A stretch of 64,000 nt of DNA. Source: Diploscapter coronatus. Taxonomy: Eukaryota > Nematoda > Chromadorea > Rhabditida > Rhabditidae. The stretch is taken from positions 30,395,249 through 30,459,248 of the forward strand of contig OZ038423.1 of the NCBI GenBank assembly GCA_964036155.1, written 5' to 3'. The translations under genes were made by a program, and so were the position numbers. Below the pieces are notes generated by a model. The model did not search any database. It saw nothing but the letters and a program-made list of their open reading frames with translations, and had not been told where the DNA came from. Each line of letters starts with the position of its first letter. Positions within the stretch are counted from its first letter, which is position 1. Positions 46,650-58,800 of this stretch are shown here, in pieces.

Positions 46650-48209
46650 ATGGTGTTCATCAAGGGTCTCGACGGCGTGTCGAGGACCTATCAGATCGGG
46701 CCCGAGACTACTGTCGCCCAACTCAAACAGCTCATTGAGCAAGCAGAGGGCATCCCCGACGACGAACAGAGACTTCTCCTCGCCGGTAAGACATTGTAGA
46801 AGTTTTGGAAGTTTTTACTCTGGAGTTGAGTAGACTTGTAGTATTTTCCAAGTACCTCGAGTCATTCGAAAATTGGTTTGAAATTGAAAACGCTTCAAAT
46901 GATTTTCTAGAAATCTTGATGGTTTCCGTGCTTGAATTTTACAAATTTATAAAACTTCCGAGTTAACTCCACAAAACTTTCGATCCGGAACATGCGACTT
47001 TCTGAAAAAATAAATGAAATTCTCTCAAATTTTAAGTCATATGTTCTAGAAAGAGTTGAGAAAAAAGTAGGATTCCAAAAAATGAAGATAATAAGAGGAT
47101 GCTGAATCCCGAGAGTTTTCGCTGCAATTAGGGGACTTTGTGATTTGAGTGTAGCGTTGACTTGAGGACGGACTTGGCGAACATCTGGGAGCAATTCTCG
47201 AATGTTCAGGTCACCAGCTGACCGATGACGACCAAGGCATCGATGCCGACGCCACCATCCACCTCTCGCTCAGGTACGGTCAAAAATACCCTAACGTTCT
47301 GAAACGGGGGGAGGGGAAAGGATGTTTTCGAACATGCCTCGAATGAAAATGTTCTAGAAAAATGCGAATCCTAGGAGAATATCAGGCGATGATGCCACAC
47401 AGTCCCCTATCTGTCAAGGGGGATGTGTCCGGACCACTGAATTTTAGTGCTGAACTCGAGTTCTGAGCCCGAAAAGTCTAGAATTCGCATTTTCTGGGAA
47501 ATTCGAGGAAATTAAAAAATACAATTTCAAATTTTTAGCCTGCTCGGTGGTGGTAAGAAGAGAAAGAAGAAGGTCTACACCACACCCAAGAAGATCAAGG
47601 TAAGGGGAAATATGAAAAATGATAACTTTTTGGTATGAAAAGAAATTGAAATGTGGCCCCGATATAAGGTAATTTTTAGTACCAAAAAATATTAAAATAG
47701 CTTGAAAAGAAACGGAATTGGGGAATGATCTCTCAAATTTCAGCACAAGAAAAAGAAGGTCAAGTTGGCCGTGCTGAAGTTCTACAAGGTGGACGGCTCC
47801 GGCAGCGTTGTCCGACAGAGGAAGGAGTGCCAGTCCGCTTCATGCGGAGGCGGCGTCTTCATGGCTGCACATGAGAATAGGTGAGGGAAAGTTTTTTTTT
47901 TTAAATGGTAGCGAAAAGAGATTTCATTTTTGAGAATAGACTGGGAAAGGCCGATAGAAATTGATCTCGATTATTTGAAATAAATCAAATTTATGAGAAA
48001 AGATTAATCTCTATCTGAAGGTGGTAAAAATGATCGTTTAAAGAGCACAATGAAAAACTGACTAAAAATCGAAAATAAAGAATTGTGAAACGTATCTGAA
48101 CATTTCTAGATACTACTGCGGCCGCTGCCATTCGACTCTCGTCGTGGAAGAGCCTGCCGGCGGTGCCTCGGGAGGCGGTGCGAAGGGCGGCAAGAAGGGC
48201 AAGAAATAA
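46650..48209 (+). CDS. ubl-1: Ubiquitin-like/40S ribosomal protein S27a (eS31) fusion
   Basis: Five exons: 46650-46785, 47210-47273, 47539-47599, 47744-47880, 48110-48209 (165 aa). The first ~72 residues are a ubiquitin fold with clear landmarks ([27 protein letters not shown]) but strongly diverged from ubiquitin. It starts MVFIKGLDG and lacks most of the conserved lysines. After the Gly-Gly comes [20 protein letters not shown], the standard start of S27a, then the C4 zinc motif (CQSASC, CGRCH) and a Gly/Lys-rich tail. The free S27a is a small-subunit ribosomal protein. Caenorhabditis ubl-1 is known for exactly this diverged fusion. The UBL probably helps S27a folding or export and need not act as ubiquitin. 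It is likely the first gene of an operon with the SPB1 homologue. Confidence 0.95.
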
Positions 48210-48396
48210 GGCTGGATTCGCGAACATTTTCTAGTGGACTACTGAAAATTTCTTCCCGGAACTTCTAGAACATGCCTTCTTGTTTTCTCCTGCTTCCAAA
48301 ATCTCAAACTTCCCACCACCACCAACTCATTTTTATGTAATTTCCTCTCTTCCTGATTGTTTCCCCTCAATTTGTTTTTGTTGAATTAAATGAAAA

Positions 48397-48406
48397 ATAA
48401 ATAAAT
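48397..48406 (+). terminator. Poly(A) signal of the ubl-1-like gene
   Basis: Two overlapping AATAAA hexamers (AATAAATAAA), about 190 bp after the stop codon. Confidence 0.55.
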
Positions 48407-48559
48407 TGTTGAAAATAGCATTTTTCAAACTTGAGGTTTGCTTTCGTTCTAACGAATTGTGATTATCTGGATTTTTGAATGTTTAGCTTTCTCAAGAGTA
48501 CGATAATTGGAAAATTATCGTACTTTGAGTAGGCGGAATTTTCAAAAATGCGAATTTGA

Positions 48560-48567
48560 GATTTTAG
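48560..48567 (+). promoter_or_regulatory. Probable trans-splice (SL2-type) acceptor of the SPB1 homologue
   Basis: GATTTTAG precedes AAACAGCAACCAAAA and the ATG at 48583. The position about 160 bp downstream of a poly(A) signal fits SL2 trans-splicing of a downstream operon gene. This is inferred. Confidence 0.5.
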
Positions 48568-48582
48568 AAACAGCAACCAAAA

Positions 48583-51500
48583 ATGGGCAAGAAAGGGAAA
48601 ATCGGCAAACAAAGGAGGGACAAGTACTACAAACTCGCCAAAGAAACGGGTGGGTTTGAAAAAGAATAACAATTGGAAAATATTAGTTTTTTGAAAAATC
48701 GAGCTAATACATTTCGAAATTGTTGGTGAAAAACTTGGATTTCAAAAGTTCGATAATTTGAAAATAATGGGGAAATCACTTGGTACCAGAACTTGGCCAT
48801 TGCACCATTTGTTATTTCCTAGAAAATTTATGAGTCTTAAAATTAAAAATCTAAAAAATAGACAAATTTCAGGCTACCGTTCTCGTGCCGCCTTCAAACT
48901 TGTCCAGCTCAACAAACGATTCGGGTTCCTTGACTCAGCCCGAGCCGTGGTGGATTTATGTGCCGCCCCGGGAGGTTGGATGCAAGTCGCCTGTCAGGCC
49001 ATGCCTGTGAGCAGCTTGGTTATAGGTTAGTTTTCGAAAAATAAACATTTTAAGAATTGAAAATGTTTGAGAAAAGCATGAAATCGTTTTCTAATAAGAC
49101 TTCAATGAAAATTTTTACTTTCAATAGGATAAGAAACATTTTAGGAGTCGATCTCGCCCCAATCAAACCAATCCGAAACGCCATCGCATTGCAAGGCGAC
49201 ATCACGAAAGAGGACACCCGACAAGCCATCAAGAGGGAGCTTCAGAATTGGCAGGTCGGAAAAAGTGAAAAAGAACAACTTTTCTTTTTGTAAAATGTCA
49301 TGAGTTTTCCAAAATACAAAATAAAGGAATAAATTTTAAAGATAAAGCTTTAATAAAATTGTTCAGGCCGATGTCGTGCTCAACGACGGTGCTCCGAACG
49401 TGGGTCTCAATTGGATACACGACGCCTTCAATCAGAACGTTCTCGTTTTGGCTGCGCTCAAATTGGCCACCCAAATTCTGAGACGAGGAGGCACTTTCGT
49501 CACCAAGGTAAAAGTGGAAAATACAAATTAAGTTTAAAACAAACTACATTTGCAGGTGTTCCGCTCGGCTGACTATGCCTGCCTGATTACGGTGTTCGAG
49601 AAGCTGTTCAAGAAAGTCCATGTCTGGAAGCCGGCCGCTTCTCGACTCGAATCCGCCGAGATTTTCGTCGTCTGCGAACGCTATGACAAACCACCTAAGG
49701 TCAGAAAGCAGACTTCTCGAAATTCGGACCCCGCAAATCGACCCGCGGAAATAAATGGTGCCATATTGAGAGAAGGAGGCATGTCTTCTGTTTCTCTATG
49801 AAACGGTGCGCTATTCTTTCTGCGGAGTTCGAGTTTTGGGGAAGTCTAGTCAGAAAAGTAAAATGTTTGAAAAAATGCAAATTTTGAAAGGAAAATATTT
49901 AATTCGACTGCAAAGTATGAGAATTTAATATGTAAAAATTTGAAACAAATTTAAGTGAAAGTTTCAAGTCAAATATTGATAGGGAAAAGGCTATGAAATC
50001 TGAAAAAAAAACATTTTGAATGAGAATAGTAAATGAATTTTCTGAGAAATTTTATAATTAAAAAAACAACAAATTATGACATATAAATTAATTGAAAGAT
50101 AGTAAATGTTTTGAAAATAAAATAAGAATTCCCAGGTGGACCCCGCCCTGCTGGACATGAAGAGAGTGTTCGCCTCGCAAGACGAGGACCAGGCCAAATC
50201 CACCAAGAAAACGTCGGCGGAGGCACTGCTCATCGGAAAACAGAAAAAGGCTAAAGCTGAGGGCTATGAAACTGGGCAACTCGCTCTAAGGCAGACCGTC
50301 AACGCGAGCGAGTTCGTCGGAAGTCAGGTGGGGGTGCGCAGACTTCGCAAGACGCTTGGCCCACAGAAAAATTATTGCACCTTTTCAAGAGAGAAAAAGA
50401 AGACATGCTTTTTCTCTCTCAATGTGAAATACTACTTTTTCTGCGGATCGCGTTTTGAGAAGTTAGGTGGAGTAACAAATAAAAAATTTTAAAGTGACAT
50501 TTTTGAAAAAAACGATAAAATTGAAAGATAGATTTGAAAGGCTTGATATAAGTTTATTCTGTAGGAAATGCTGATTTGTGAAGAATTAATTAAAATATTT
50601 TTTTAAAAAAACTAAAGAATAATAATTTGAAAATTTTCAACAATTTTTAGGACTATCTTGAGCTTCTCGGTGGAGCGAACGAAATCATCCTCGACAAGGA
50701 CGTCTACAGAAATGCTCCAGAGACTACAGAGGAGGTGGAAAAATAGCAATTTTTTGAAAAAAAATCTCCAGCTCAAAAATAATACAATATTAATCAAGAC
50801 ATTTTATTAGAATTTGAAAAAAGAAAATAAAATCAACTTTTCTACACCATAAATATCCAATAGTTTTCGGACTGACTATTTACCAGAAATTATAATAAAA
50901 GATTAAAAATAGGAAAACTCATGTTTTAGGTGCGCGAGTACCTGAAAGACCTGAAAGTGTGCGGCCCTCGGGAGTTGAGAATTCTGCTTCGTTGGAGGAA
51001 ATCGTTCAAAGCGAAAGAGGAAGCTGAGAGGAAGGCGAAGCAAGCAGAGGAAAAGGCAGAAGAGAAACCCCTCGATCCGGATGAACTGGAGTGGGGGTTT
51101 TTAAAAATCTTATTGAAATCATGATAAATGCTTATGTGGAGAATCCGACTTTTGAAAAATGTTTTTAAAAAAAATCCATTTTCAGAGACAAGGAACTCGC
51201 CGAGATCGATGAGCTGATCGCCAAAGCGGCAGAGGAAGAAAAAGCGGCTTTGAAAAAGTAGGTTTCTTTTTAAAGACTTTGAAAAATCTGAAGAGAAATT
51301 ATCTATGGTTCAAAAATTCATGAAAAGAAGAAAGTTATTTGCGCATGATATTATCCTCTTTCTACCAAAATTTTGCTCAAAATCAAATTTAAATTGATAC
51401 TTCAGAAAGAAAAAATGAATGAAAAACTGTTTCAAAAATATATGAATAGTAAAGAAAATCGAAATTGGTTATTGGATGCGATCTAAATTATTTATAAAGA

Positions 51501-54500
51501 TGCAAAAACGATACAATTTGGATAATTCAGGAAGAAGAAGCGGATGCTCAAAGCGAAGGCTTTGTTGCTGAAGCGGAAACAGCTGAAGATGATCATCGAG
51601 GGCGACAAGCCCGATCCGGTAGAGGATATCGAGTTGTTCAGGTTTGGAACAAATAGAACCAGACGTTGCAACGTTTTCGAATCCCATGAAACGATATAGT
51701 GTGTCTCTCGAAATGATGCACTATCTCGTTCCATGCGGTTCGAAAACGTTGCAAGTTTAGAAAAAATAAGAAGAAATGTTCAGTCTGCGGCGAATCCGTC
51801 GCGCCCGCGAGTTGGCTGAAATCAACAAGGACAAAGTGGATGCGCCAGACTATTCCTTGATCGATGAAGAAGAGGATGACGAGGGACTGGGAGACGGAGA
51901 CTGGGAAACCAGGCAGAAGGATGGCAATGAATCTGGGAGTGAGGGGTATGAAATTAAGAATGTTTGTCCCTTGTAGCCACTATCACCCTCTTGGTTTTCT
52001 TTTCTCCATACTATTTCTAAGAAAAGAGGGTGGCAACTACTAGAATGAGCTAAAAATTTAACAAAGAATCGAATTTTCTAAAGAATGCGTATTTGGTTGA
52101 TGATTTGTTCAGAAAATGGCATTTTTATGGTAATTTTTTTTTTTTGAAAAGGGTGTAAATTTAATTTTGTTTAAATTTTCAGATCAGAGCAAAGTGAGGA
52201 CGAAGACGATGAAAATGAACTGATCGTGACGGAGCAGAGCCATCTGGACAAGCAAAGCAGGAAGAATATCAGAACTGAGAAGTGGTTTGAGAAGGTAGGG
52301 AGATGCAGATATGAAAAGAAAGGTTTTAAAAGGGTACCCTTCAAAAATATTGTTTATGAAGGAAAATATTTTGAAAACATCAATTTAAAAAAATGAAAGA
52401 AAAGCTGAAGTTTTTGATATAAGGTTAGAAGCATGAAAAAGAATAAGGATGAAAGGTTCTTTTAAAAACTAAATTTTTGAAGAAAAATTTCAAAAATATG
52501 TGGGTTTTTAAAAATCAGTTGTTTAACATTTTTCGTTTTCATTTCCAGGAAGAAATCTCCGGTTTGGTTTCCGACGAAGATGATGAGGCAGAACTGATGG
52601 CGATCGAAAAACACCTCAACAAGGGAGATAAAGGACAAGACACCAGCCAGAAATATGCCAATACGGGTGGGTTTGAAGTGGGAAAAAAACGCTTTAAATC
52701 GAAGAGGTTATATGAATATGGCACAAATGGGCTCACTGTAGTTACCAATCTTTTTTGATAAAGTGTGGACGAAGATTGTAACTAAATGGGGCCCTTAAAA
52801 TGATGAAAATTGTCATTTTATGAACCAAAATTTTCGCAAAAAATCTTTATCTTGTTTTTTTTTTATAAAAAATTTACAGAAAATATTTTTAAAAAGTGAA
52901 AAGTTTGAAATATTAAAGAAAAAAGACAAATTTGCAGTGACCTTCGACGACGATCGCAAGGGGATGTCGAAAAAGGAGCGGCAAAAGAGGGAGGATGAAG
53001 AATTCAAAACGGGCAAATCTGCAGGGAAGGCAGGAGGTAGCAAACCAAGTAAGCTGTCTGACCAGTCTGAGGATTCTGGAGAGGACGCAATGGAGCAAAG
53101 TGGTAGCAGTGATGAAGAGGAGGTTCGAAAAAAATTAAGGAAGATACAAATTCTGAGCTGGTTTGAGAGAGAACTTAGTGAATTTAACAAGAAAAAATAA
53201 GCTTGACCAAAGCTTTGTGATTTTTCCGAAAAAAAAAAAGTTTAAAATGAGAAAAAGTTTTTTTTTTTAAATAAAAAGGTTAAATCTGAAAATTCAGGAG
53301 TCCAAGTTCGCAAAGGAAATGGATATCGACACTGAGGAAATGAAGGATGGAGAAGGTGAGATTTTTTTGAAAATAAAGTTAGGAAAAGTTTCAAAGAACA
53401 AGTAACAACTTGATTTTCCAGATGACTCCGGCCGAACTTCTAAGAGAAAAGGCGACGATGTGAAGATCGGCGAGGATCAGAAACCGGGTTGGTTTTGAAA
53501 GTAAAAAATCAAAAATAAAAACATGGAATTTTTGAATAACACTGGCAAAAATCTTAAAAACAATTTAATTAAATTGAGTATTTTCAGTCGCCAAAAAGCG
53601 TCGCCTCACTCCGGAAGAACTAGCTCTGGGCGAGCAGCTCATCCACTCGGCCAAATCCGTCAGAGAGCTCGAGGAATTTTCTACCAACAGGTAGGCGAGA
53701 ACAGACTTATCGAAATTCGACCCGCAGAATAATAGTGCTCTTTTTCGAGAAAGAAGAAGAAGAAATGCTTTTCTCTCTCTCGGTATGAAATACTATTTCT
53801 CTGTGGGTCGATTGGCAGGTTTTTATGGGTCAAATTTTGAGAAGTTTGAGCGGGAACATAGAAAAAGAATATAAAATTTGAGAAGAGATCAGGATTTTTA
53901 AAAAATCAATCTCATTTTTCCAGATTTACCAATAACGATGACAGTCTGCCAGATTGGTTCGTGGAAGATGAAAAGCGGCACTACAGGAAGATACCTCCAG
54001 TCACCAAGGTTATAAATAGACCTGTTTTAAAAAGCGATTAGGAATTTCTGGAAACAATTATGCGAGTTATTTACGAGAAAATGATCGAATTGTTGAACAA
54101 AGGGTCAATTTTCTCTGAAATAAGAATGAAACCTTACTTGAAGAGATCAAAAATTTGAAATCCAATTTTTAAAAGGCCAAAATTTTTCGAAATCAACGAA
54201 AAAATTTCCAGGACCAAGTGCAATTCTACAAAGACCGGATGCGCGAGCTCAATGCCCGTCCCTCCAAGAAAGTCGCCGAGGCCAAGGCCAGGAAGCAGAG
54301 GAGGTTAGAAAAATAGAAGAAAATTTAAAGAAATTAGAAAAAACGATAAAGTTTAAAAAAATCAAATTTTTGTATAAAAAATTAAAATTGATAAAAAATA
54401 GAAAGTATCATTTTAAAAAAGATCGCATTTAAAAACAATCAATTATTTTCAGAACGAAGCTAAAACTGGAGCGCGCTAAGAAGAAGGCCGAGGGCATCCT

Positions 54501-55060
54501 CGCCAACGAACAAATGGAGCACGGAGAGAAGATCAGGGAGATGAAGAAGTGAGCAAAATAGAAAGGTCTTTTAGGAAAAGGAGATCAGTTTTCTTTTTCA
54601 GGATATATATCTGAATTGCATGAAAAATTAGCGTTTTGAGATAGATCAAAATAGTGGAGCAAAAAATTTAATGAAAATTTTTTAGAATCTACGCGAAGGC
54701 GGCAAAGAAGGAGCGGCGCAAGACGGAGCTCGTTGTCGTGACCAAAGGCAAGGCCGGCAAAATGGGTGGAAGGCCAAAGGGCAAATACAAACTCGTCGAT
54801 AGGTTAGTGGAGACAATGGATAAATGTTCTGGAAGATTTTTTGAATGTCCTAGGAAAAATCTGAAACATTCTAGAAAATTTTCAGAACACTCCTAAAAAA
54901 ACTAATTTATTTAAAAAAGAAGTTTTTGTAACAAATTTATGATGGTAAAAATATACGAATTTGAATTTTCAGCCGCATGAAGAAGGATCTCCGAGCGCAA
55001 AAATCCAAGGAGAAGACGAAAGGACGCGGCAAAAAAGCGGGTGGCAAGCGGAGACGATAG
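48583..55060 (+). CDS. SPB1/FTSJ3 rRNA 2'-O-methyltransferase, ribosome biogenesis
   Basis: 22 exons: 48583-48649, 48873-49025, 49145-49254, 49367-49507, 49556-49699, 50136-50327, 50651-50734, 50930-51090, 51186-51257, 51531-51641, 51784-51945, 52183-52294, 52549-52666, 52938-53122, 53298-53355, 53422-53487, 53588-53690, 53924-54008, 54212-54303, 54453-54548, 54686-54802, 54973-55060 (838 aa; human FTSJ3 about 847). The N-terminal RrmJ/FtsJ domain shows YRSRAAFKL (catalytic Lys), DLCAAPGGW (SAM binding), LNDGAPNVG (Asp), GGTFVTKVF (Lys) and [11 protein letters not shown] (Glu). A basic coiled-coil centre, long acidic stretches and the Spb1 C-terminal domain ([18 protein letters not shown]) follow; the tail is KR-rich. 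The family methylates 25S/28S rRNA ribose in the nucleolus during 60S assembly. Five introns carry foldback repeats. The C. elegans counterpart is, from memory, H06I04.3. Confidence 0.95.
49709..49849. repeat. Foldback element A in SPB1 intron 5
   Basis: The left arm begins CAGACTTCTCGAAATTCGGA with CGACCCGCGG; the right arm ends with CTGCGGAGTTCGAG and GGGGAAGTCTAG. The loop region contains GAGAGAAGGAGGCATGTCTTC. It is related to elements at 50339 and 53702. Confidence 0.7.
50339..50466. repeat. Foldback element B in SPB1 intron 6
   Basis: Starts CAGACTTCGCAAGACGC, has a centre of AGAGAGAAAAAGAAGACATGC and GAAATACTACTTT, and ends CTGCGGATCGCG with GAGAAGTT. The order of blocks is the same as in elements A and C. 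Confidence 0.65.
51665..51756. repeat. Foldback element D in SPB1 intron 10
   Basis: TTGCAACGTTTTCGAA with CCATGAAACGATATAGTG on the left pairs with CACTATCTCGTTCCATG and TTCGAAAACGTTGCAA on the right. Arms are about 38 bp with a short loop. The sequence differs from elements A-C. Confidence 0.75.
51973..52043. repeat. Foldback element E in SPB1 intron 11
   Basis: CACCCTCTTGGTTTTCTT pairs with AAGAAAAGAGGGTGG around TCCATACTATTTCT. A close relative (F) lies at 59602-59665 in the neighbouring CRAMP1 gene. Confidence 0.65.
53702..53848. repeat. Foldback element C in SPB1 intron 17
   Basis: Starts CAGACTTATCGAAATTCG and ACCCGCAGAATAATAG, has a purine run with AGAAGAAATGC in the middle and ATACTATTTCTCTGTGGGTCG on the right, and ends TTTTGAGAAGTTTG. 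Same family as A and B. Confidence 0.7.
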
Positions 55061-55832
55061 ACGGTTGACTTTCCTAATAAATTCCCGGAATTTTTTGGGA
55101 AACGTCCCTGAAAATCTCAAAAATCTTATTATTTTTGAATTGTTGATTTGAAAATTGTGGTTTTTGTTGACATTTTATGCCAAATTTTAATGTTTTCTGT
55201 TAAAAGATAAATTTTTACCCTGAAACTTGTTATTATACATGAAAAACAGCACAAAAATTGATAACTATGCTAATTAGGTGAAATATGAAAATTTTGACGA
55301 GTTCTAATAAAAGCTTGGTGTTAACAGTGTAAGGACATGCCTTCAGAAAAATCTTCAAAGATCCACTCAAAAACCTTCCCAAAATCCTGGAGGCGATCGT
55401 TAAGGTCTTCCTGAAATTTCTATTTTTCTGCTGTAGCCGAGTCGGACCCTCTTGCGGAGTTGTCTCGTTTGTAATTATTCGTTTTTCCTATTTTGTTTCT
55501 TTATTGTGTTGCAATTTAGCGTTTTGCTCTTACGTTTCATTAATACGAGAATTCTTTATTTCGTTATAATTTATCGGAATAACAATACCCTAGGCAAATT
55601 TTGATTAAGGATAGGTACATTTTGAAAATTAGCATAAATCGAATAATTGTTGGGTATGACGGTGATTATTCAAGTGATAAGTTTGAGTTTCTTGGATTGG
55701 AAAGACGGGAAAAATCAATAAATAAAACGCGTTTTTCTTTCTAAATAAACTTGCGCATTCTTGGACACCCTATTTAAAAAAAAAAAAAAACAAAATTGGT
55801 TGTTTTTGAAAAAAATCTAAAAAATTCCCAAA
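55061..55832. other. 3' spacer between convergent SPB1 and CRAMP1 homologues
   Basis: 772 bp with AATAAA 16 bases after the SPB1 stop (55076-55081). On the other strand there is a TTTATT (55555-55560) that could end CRAMP1 about 275 bp past its stop. No open frame of interest is seen. Confidence 0.55.
55076..55081 (+). terminator. Candidate poly(A) signal of the SPB1 homologue
   Basis: AATAAA in CCTAATAAATTCCC, giving a very short 3' UTR. A second AATAAA-like site is near 55305. Confidence 0.45.
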
Positions 55833-58800
55833 TCAAGTCGACTTCTTCCCGTTACTCTTTGAATTTCTCGCCTTTTTGGGCGTATTCTGCAGTTTGTCTA
55901 CCAGTTGGGCGAAATTCTGAAAAATGAACACTTCAAAAAATTCAAATTTGACCCCTAACAAAATTGATTTTAGGATTAGGATGTGGGTAGGAACATTTTT
56001 CGACTATTTTTCCAATTTACCTGAACGTAATCCTGACTATCCGTGTTCATCATGTCGTACATGCTCTTCCTCACGTCTTCCGGAAGGCCCGAAATCGAAG
56101 AGGCACCCTACAAATTTACATATTTTATTTACGACAATTTGTTCAATTTTCTTTCTTCTGAAAATTTCAAGAAAGATTGTTCAAAATGGTTTTTTAATTT
56201 TAAGTTTTTCTAAAAAATGTTTGAAACCCACCTGAGAAATTCCAGCTTTAGAAGGCGTCATCGAGCATTCGTACATGATTTTCTCGAGCATGTCGCGAGA
56301 TTTCGAGCTGAAAAATATCAAAGCCAGTTTCTTAACCCTATACTTTATCATCTGATTCGAGTTCTTAGAGTACTATTTTTATTTCCTTGAAAGTTTTCAA
56401 ATCTCACCCATGCATCAACTCGAATTGTGAAGTGGATTGACCGCCTCTGGACTGTGTTGGAGAAAGGGAAATCTCCCCGAACAGACGGTCGACCAGAAGG
56501 GCTCTGGAGATTTGAAAAGATCGATTTTTAAAGTTGTTTTGGATATGCTTCAAAAAAGCTTGAAATTTTTTGAGAAAGCTGCCTATGTTATTCTGAAGTG
56601 AGTTGTAAACAAGCTGAAAACAACATTTTAAATACAGATATGTTTCAAAAATGTTCTAAATTCTAGTTTTTTAGAAGTTATTTGTTCAACCATGTTATCA
56701 TTTTTCGAAATAGAGAAAAACGGACCTCTCTCTCTCCTCGTCATTCAGACTGTTCCTGCCTCCATTCTGGCTCTGTTTCTTCTTCATCGACCTGGTTTGT
56801 CGATCCGATGCTTGAGGTTGTTTTTCTGGAATTTCGATCTTTTTACTAAAAATGTCAGTTTTCTTCTGGCATATTTTAAAATCTGGTTAAACCTGGAATT
56901 AACCTTATTTGTGGTTTTAAAAATAAAAATTTAGACTAAGGAGTTGAAAATTTGAAAAATGGTACCTGGCGTTTTCATTCCCTGAGAGCTGCTGCATGGC
57001 GCTAGCAAATGCGATGAAGAATTCGAGGATTCACTGACGAACTGAAAATTTGTTTCCTTATTTTTCAAAAATTCTAAACAAAATTCCACCTGCGAAAAAT
57101 CGGTCGCCATTTTCGAACCGCCCGTTTTTGAATATTGAAGGTTTCTCGAGGCGCTGAGACGGGTTCCTGAATTTGTAATTTGTTTTAGAAAACAAAAATA
57201 TATACACCCTGTCTCTTTTCCGGCTCAATTCTGTAGAGAACTGTTTGAGGGGGTTCTTTGGGGGTGCTCGCCAACAGTTTCGTTTCCTGACCCTTGTTTG
57301 ATGGCTGAGCGGGTGTATTTCCACCGGATTGACGAACGATTTTCGCATGAGGCGTGTGCTTTTGAGGGGCTGGATTCTGGAAATTTTTAAAGATGCAAAT
57401 TTCCAAACAAATGAAAAATGAAGAAAGCATGTTCTAAAATCCCCATCTTCTAATCGTATAAAGATAACCTTCAAAAATATCAAAAAATCTAGTTTTCAAA
57501 TTTTTTCTTATATTAAAAAAAGATAAACTTTGATAAGTATAAGTCAGCTGTCTTTACTTCAAAAAGGTCAAAGATTTGAAATTTTAGAAATTATTTTCTC
57601 TTAAACTCCACCTTCCTCTTCCTCTCAGAAATGAGTCCTTGAGCCTGCTTCAGAAAGGCGTCCACCTCGTTGTTGACGATCGTCGACTCGACCACAACAG
57701 GGGGAGGCTTGGAAGTAATGGGAGGTTTTTCCTGAAATTTTGAGAATAAAAAAGCTTTGAAGAATGAAAAAATGTGTTAAGGCTTCTCAAAAAATAAGAA
57801 CTTTTTTTTTTTGCAAAATATTGGTTTTTTTTTTTAAAATTATTTTCTTCTGTAGATTTTTCATGAGAAAATTTCGTACCTGAACCACTTTGATCGGAAC
57901 CGAAGTTGAGGGTGTGCTTTCAGGCTGGACGAACGTGCTTTGAATCGGGGCGAACTGAAAAATTTTCGTATTGTTTTTTTTTGAAAATAAAAATGACCAA
58001 TTTCAATCCAACATCGGAAGGTCGGCCTTTGTCGATCGACGCTCTTGGAGTGGACTTTGCCGCGATGGGGGTGGATTGGCTGAATTTTGTTTACAATGAT
58101 TTTTAGGTTTCAAACTTTCCATAAAAATATTTTCCTTTTCTAGCTAATGGTTAATCGTCAAAATTAAAGAGGTAGAGAAAGATCAGTTTGTACGTTTCAA
58201 ACTCACTTTAGCAAATATTAAATTTTCTGGCTAACTGAAGCAAACGTGGGGTCAAAAAATGAAGATTGTTTGTAGGTTTTAGAATCTTTATAAAGTAGTT
58301 TTTCGTCTCGAATAGATGAAAAATCAAATGAAGGAGAAAATCAACCAACCCTTCTGCCTCGAGCTCATTCGTCCACCTCTTTTTCGTGACAGATCCCACA
58401 TTTCCCGGCTCCAAATTATTGACCATATCGTTCTTCACCAGGGCGTCACCGTAGTCCCTCTGAAAATAGGATAGTCAGTTTTTTTTACAAAATAAAGCGA
58501 AAAAGTTGAACAGTAGTTTTGCACTACTTGTAAAACCAATTCGCAATGAAGAAGAGAAATTTTTTAAATCTCTTTGCTACAATTCTGACCTATGTTGCTA
58601 ATTTCAGAAAGCTACAGTAATCCAAAAATTAGAATATTCTAATTTGTCTCACCTTCAAAAGAGATAGCAGTACGGTAAGTGCCTCGGTTGATTCAGAAGA
58701 CGACTTCACGGAATAACACAATTCGATATTCTCGGTCATGCCGCACTGAAAATAAAATTTTAAAATAAGTTTAAAATTTCTTCAAAGACAGCTTATTTCA

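Larger units (their letters stand above)
48210..48582 (+). other. Intercistronic region of the ubl-1/SPB1 pair
   Basis: 373 bp from stop to start. It contains overlapping AATAAA hexamers (48397-48406) and, about 160 bp later, a splice acceptor (GATTTTAG ending 48567) 15 bases before the next ATG. This arrangement of poly(A) signal, U-rich spacer and acceptor is that of a worm operon. A 14-bp inverted repeat (GTACGATAATTGGA / TTATCGTAC near 48497-48522) lies in it. Confidence 0.6.

Noticed and set aside
46650..46869. Ordinary ubiquitin in the S27a fusion
   Set aside because: The first strand and most lysines differ from ubiquitin, which is nearly invariant in animals. It fits the diverged ubl-1 type instead.
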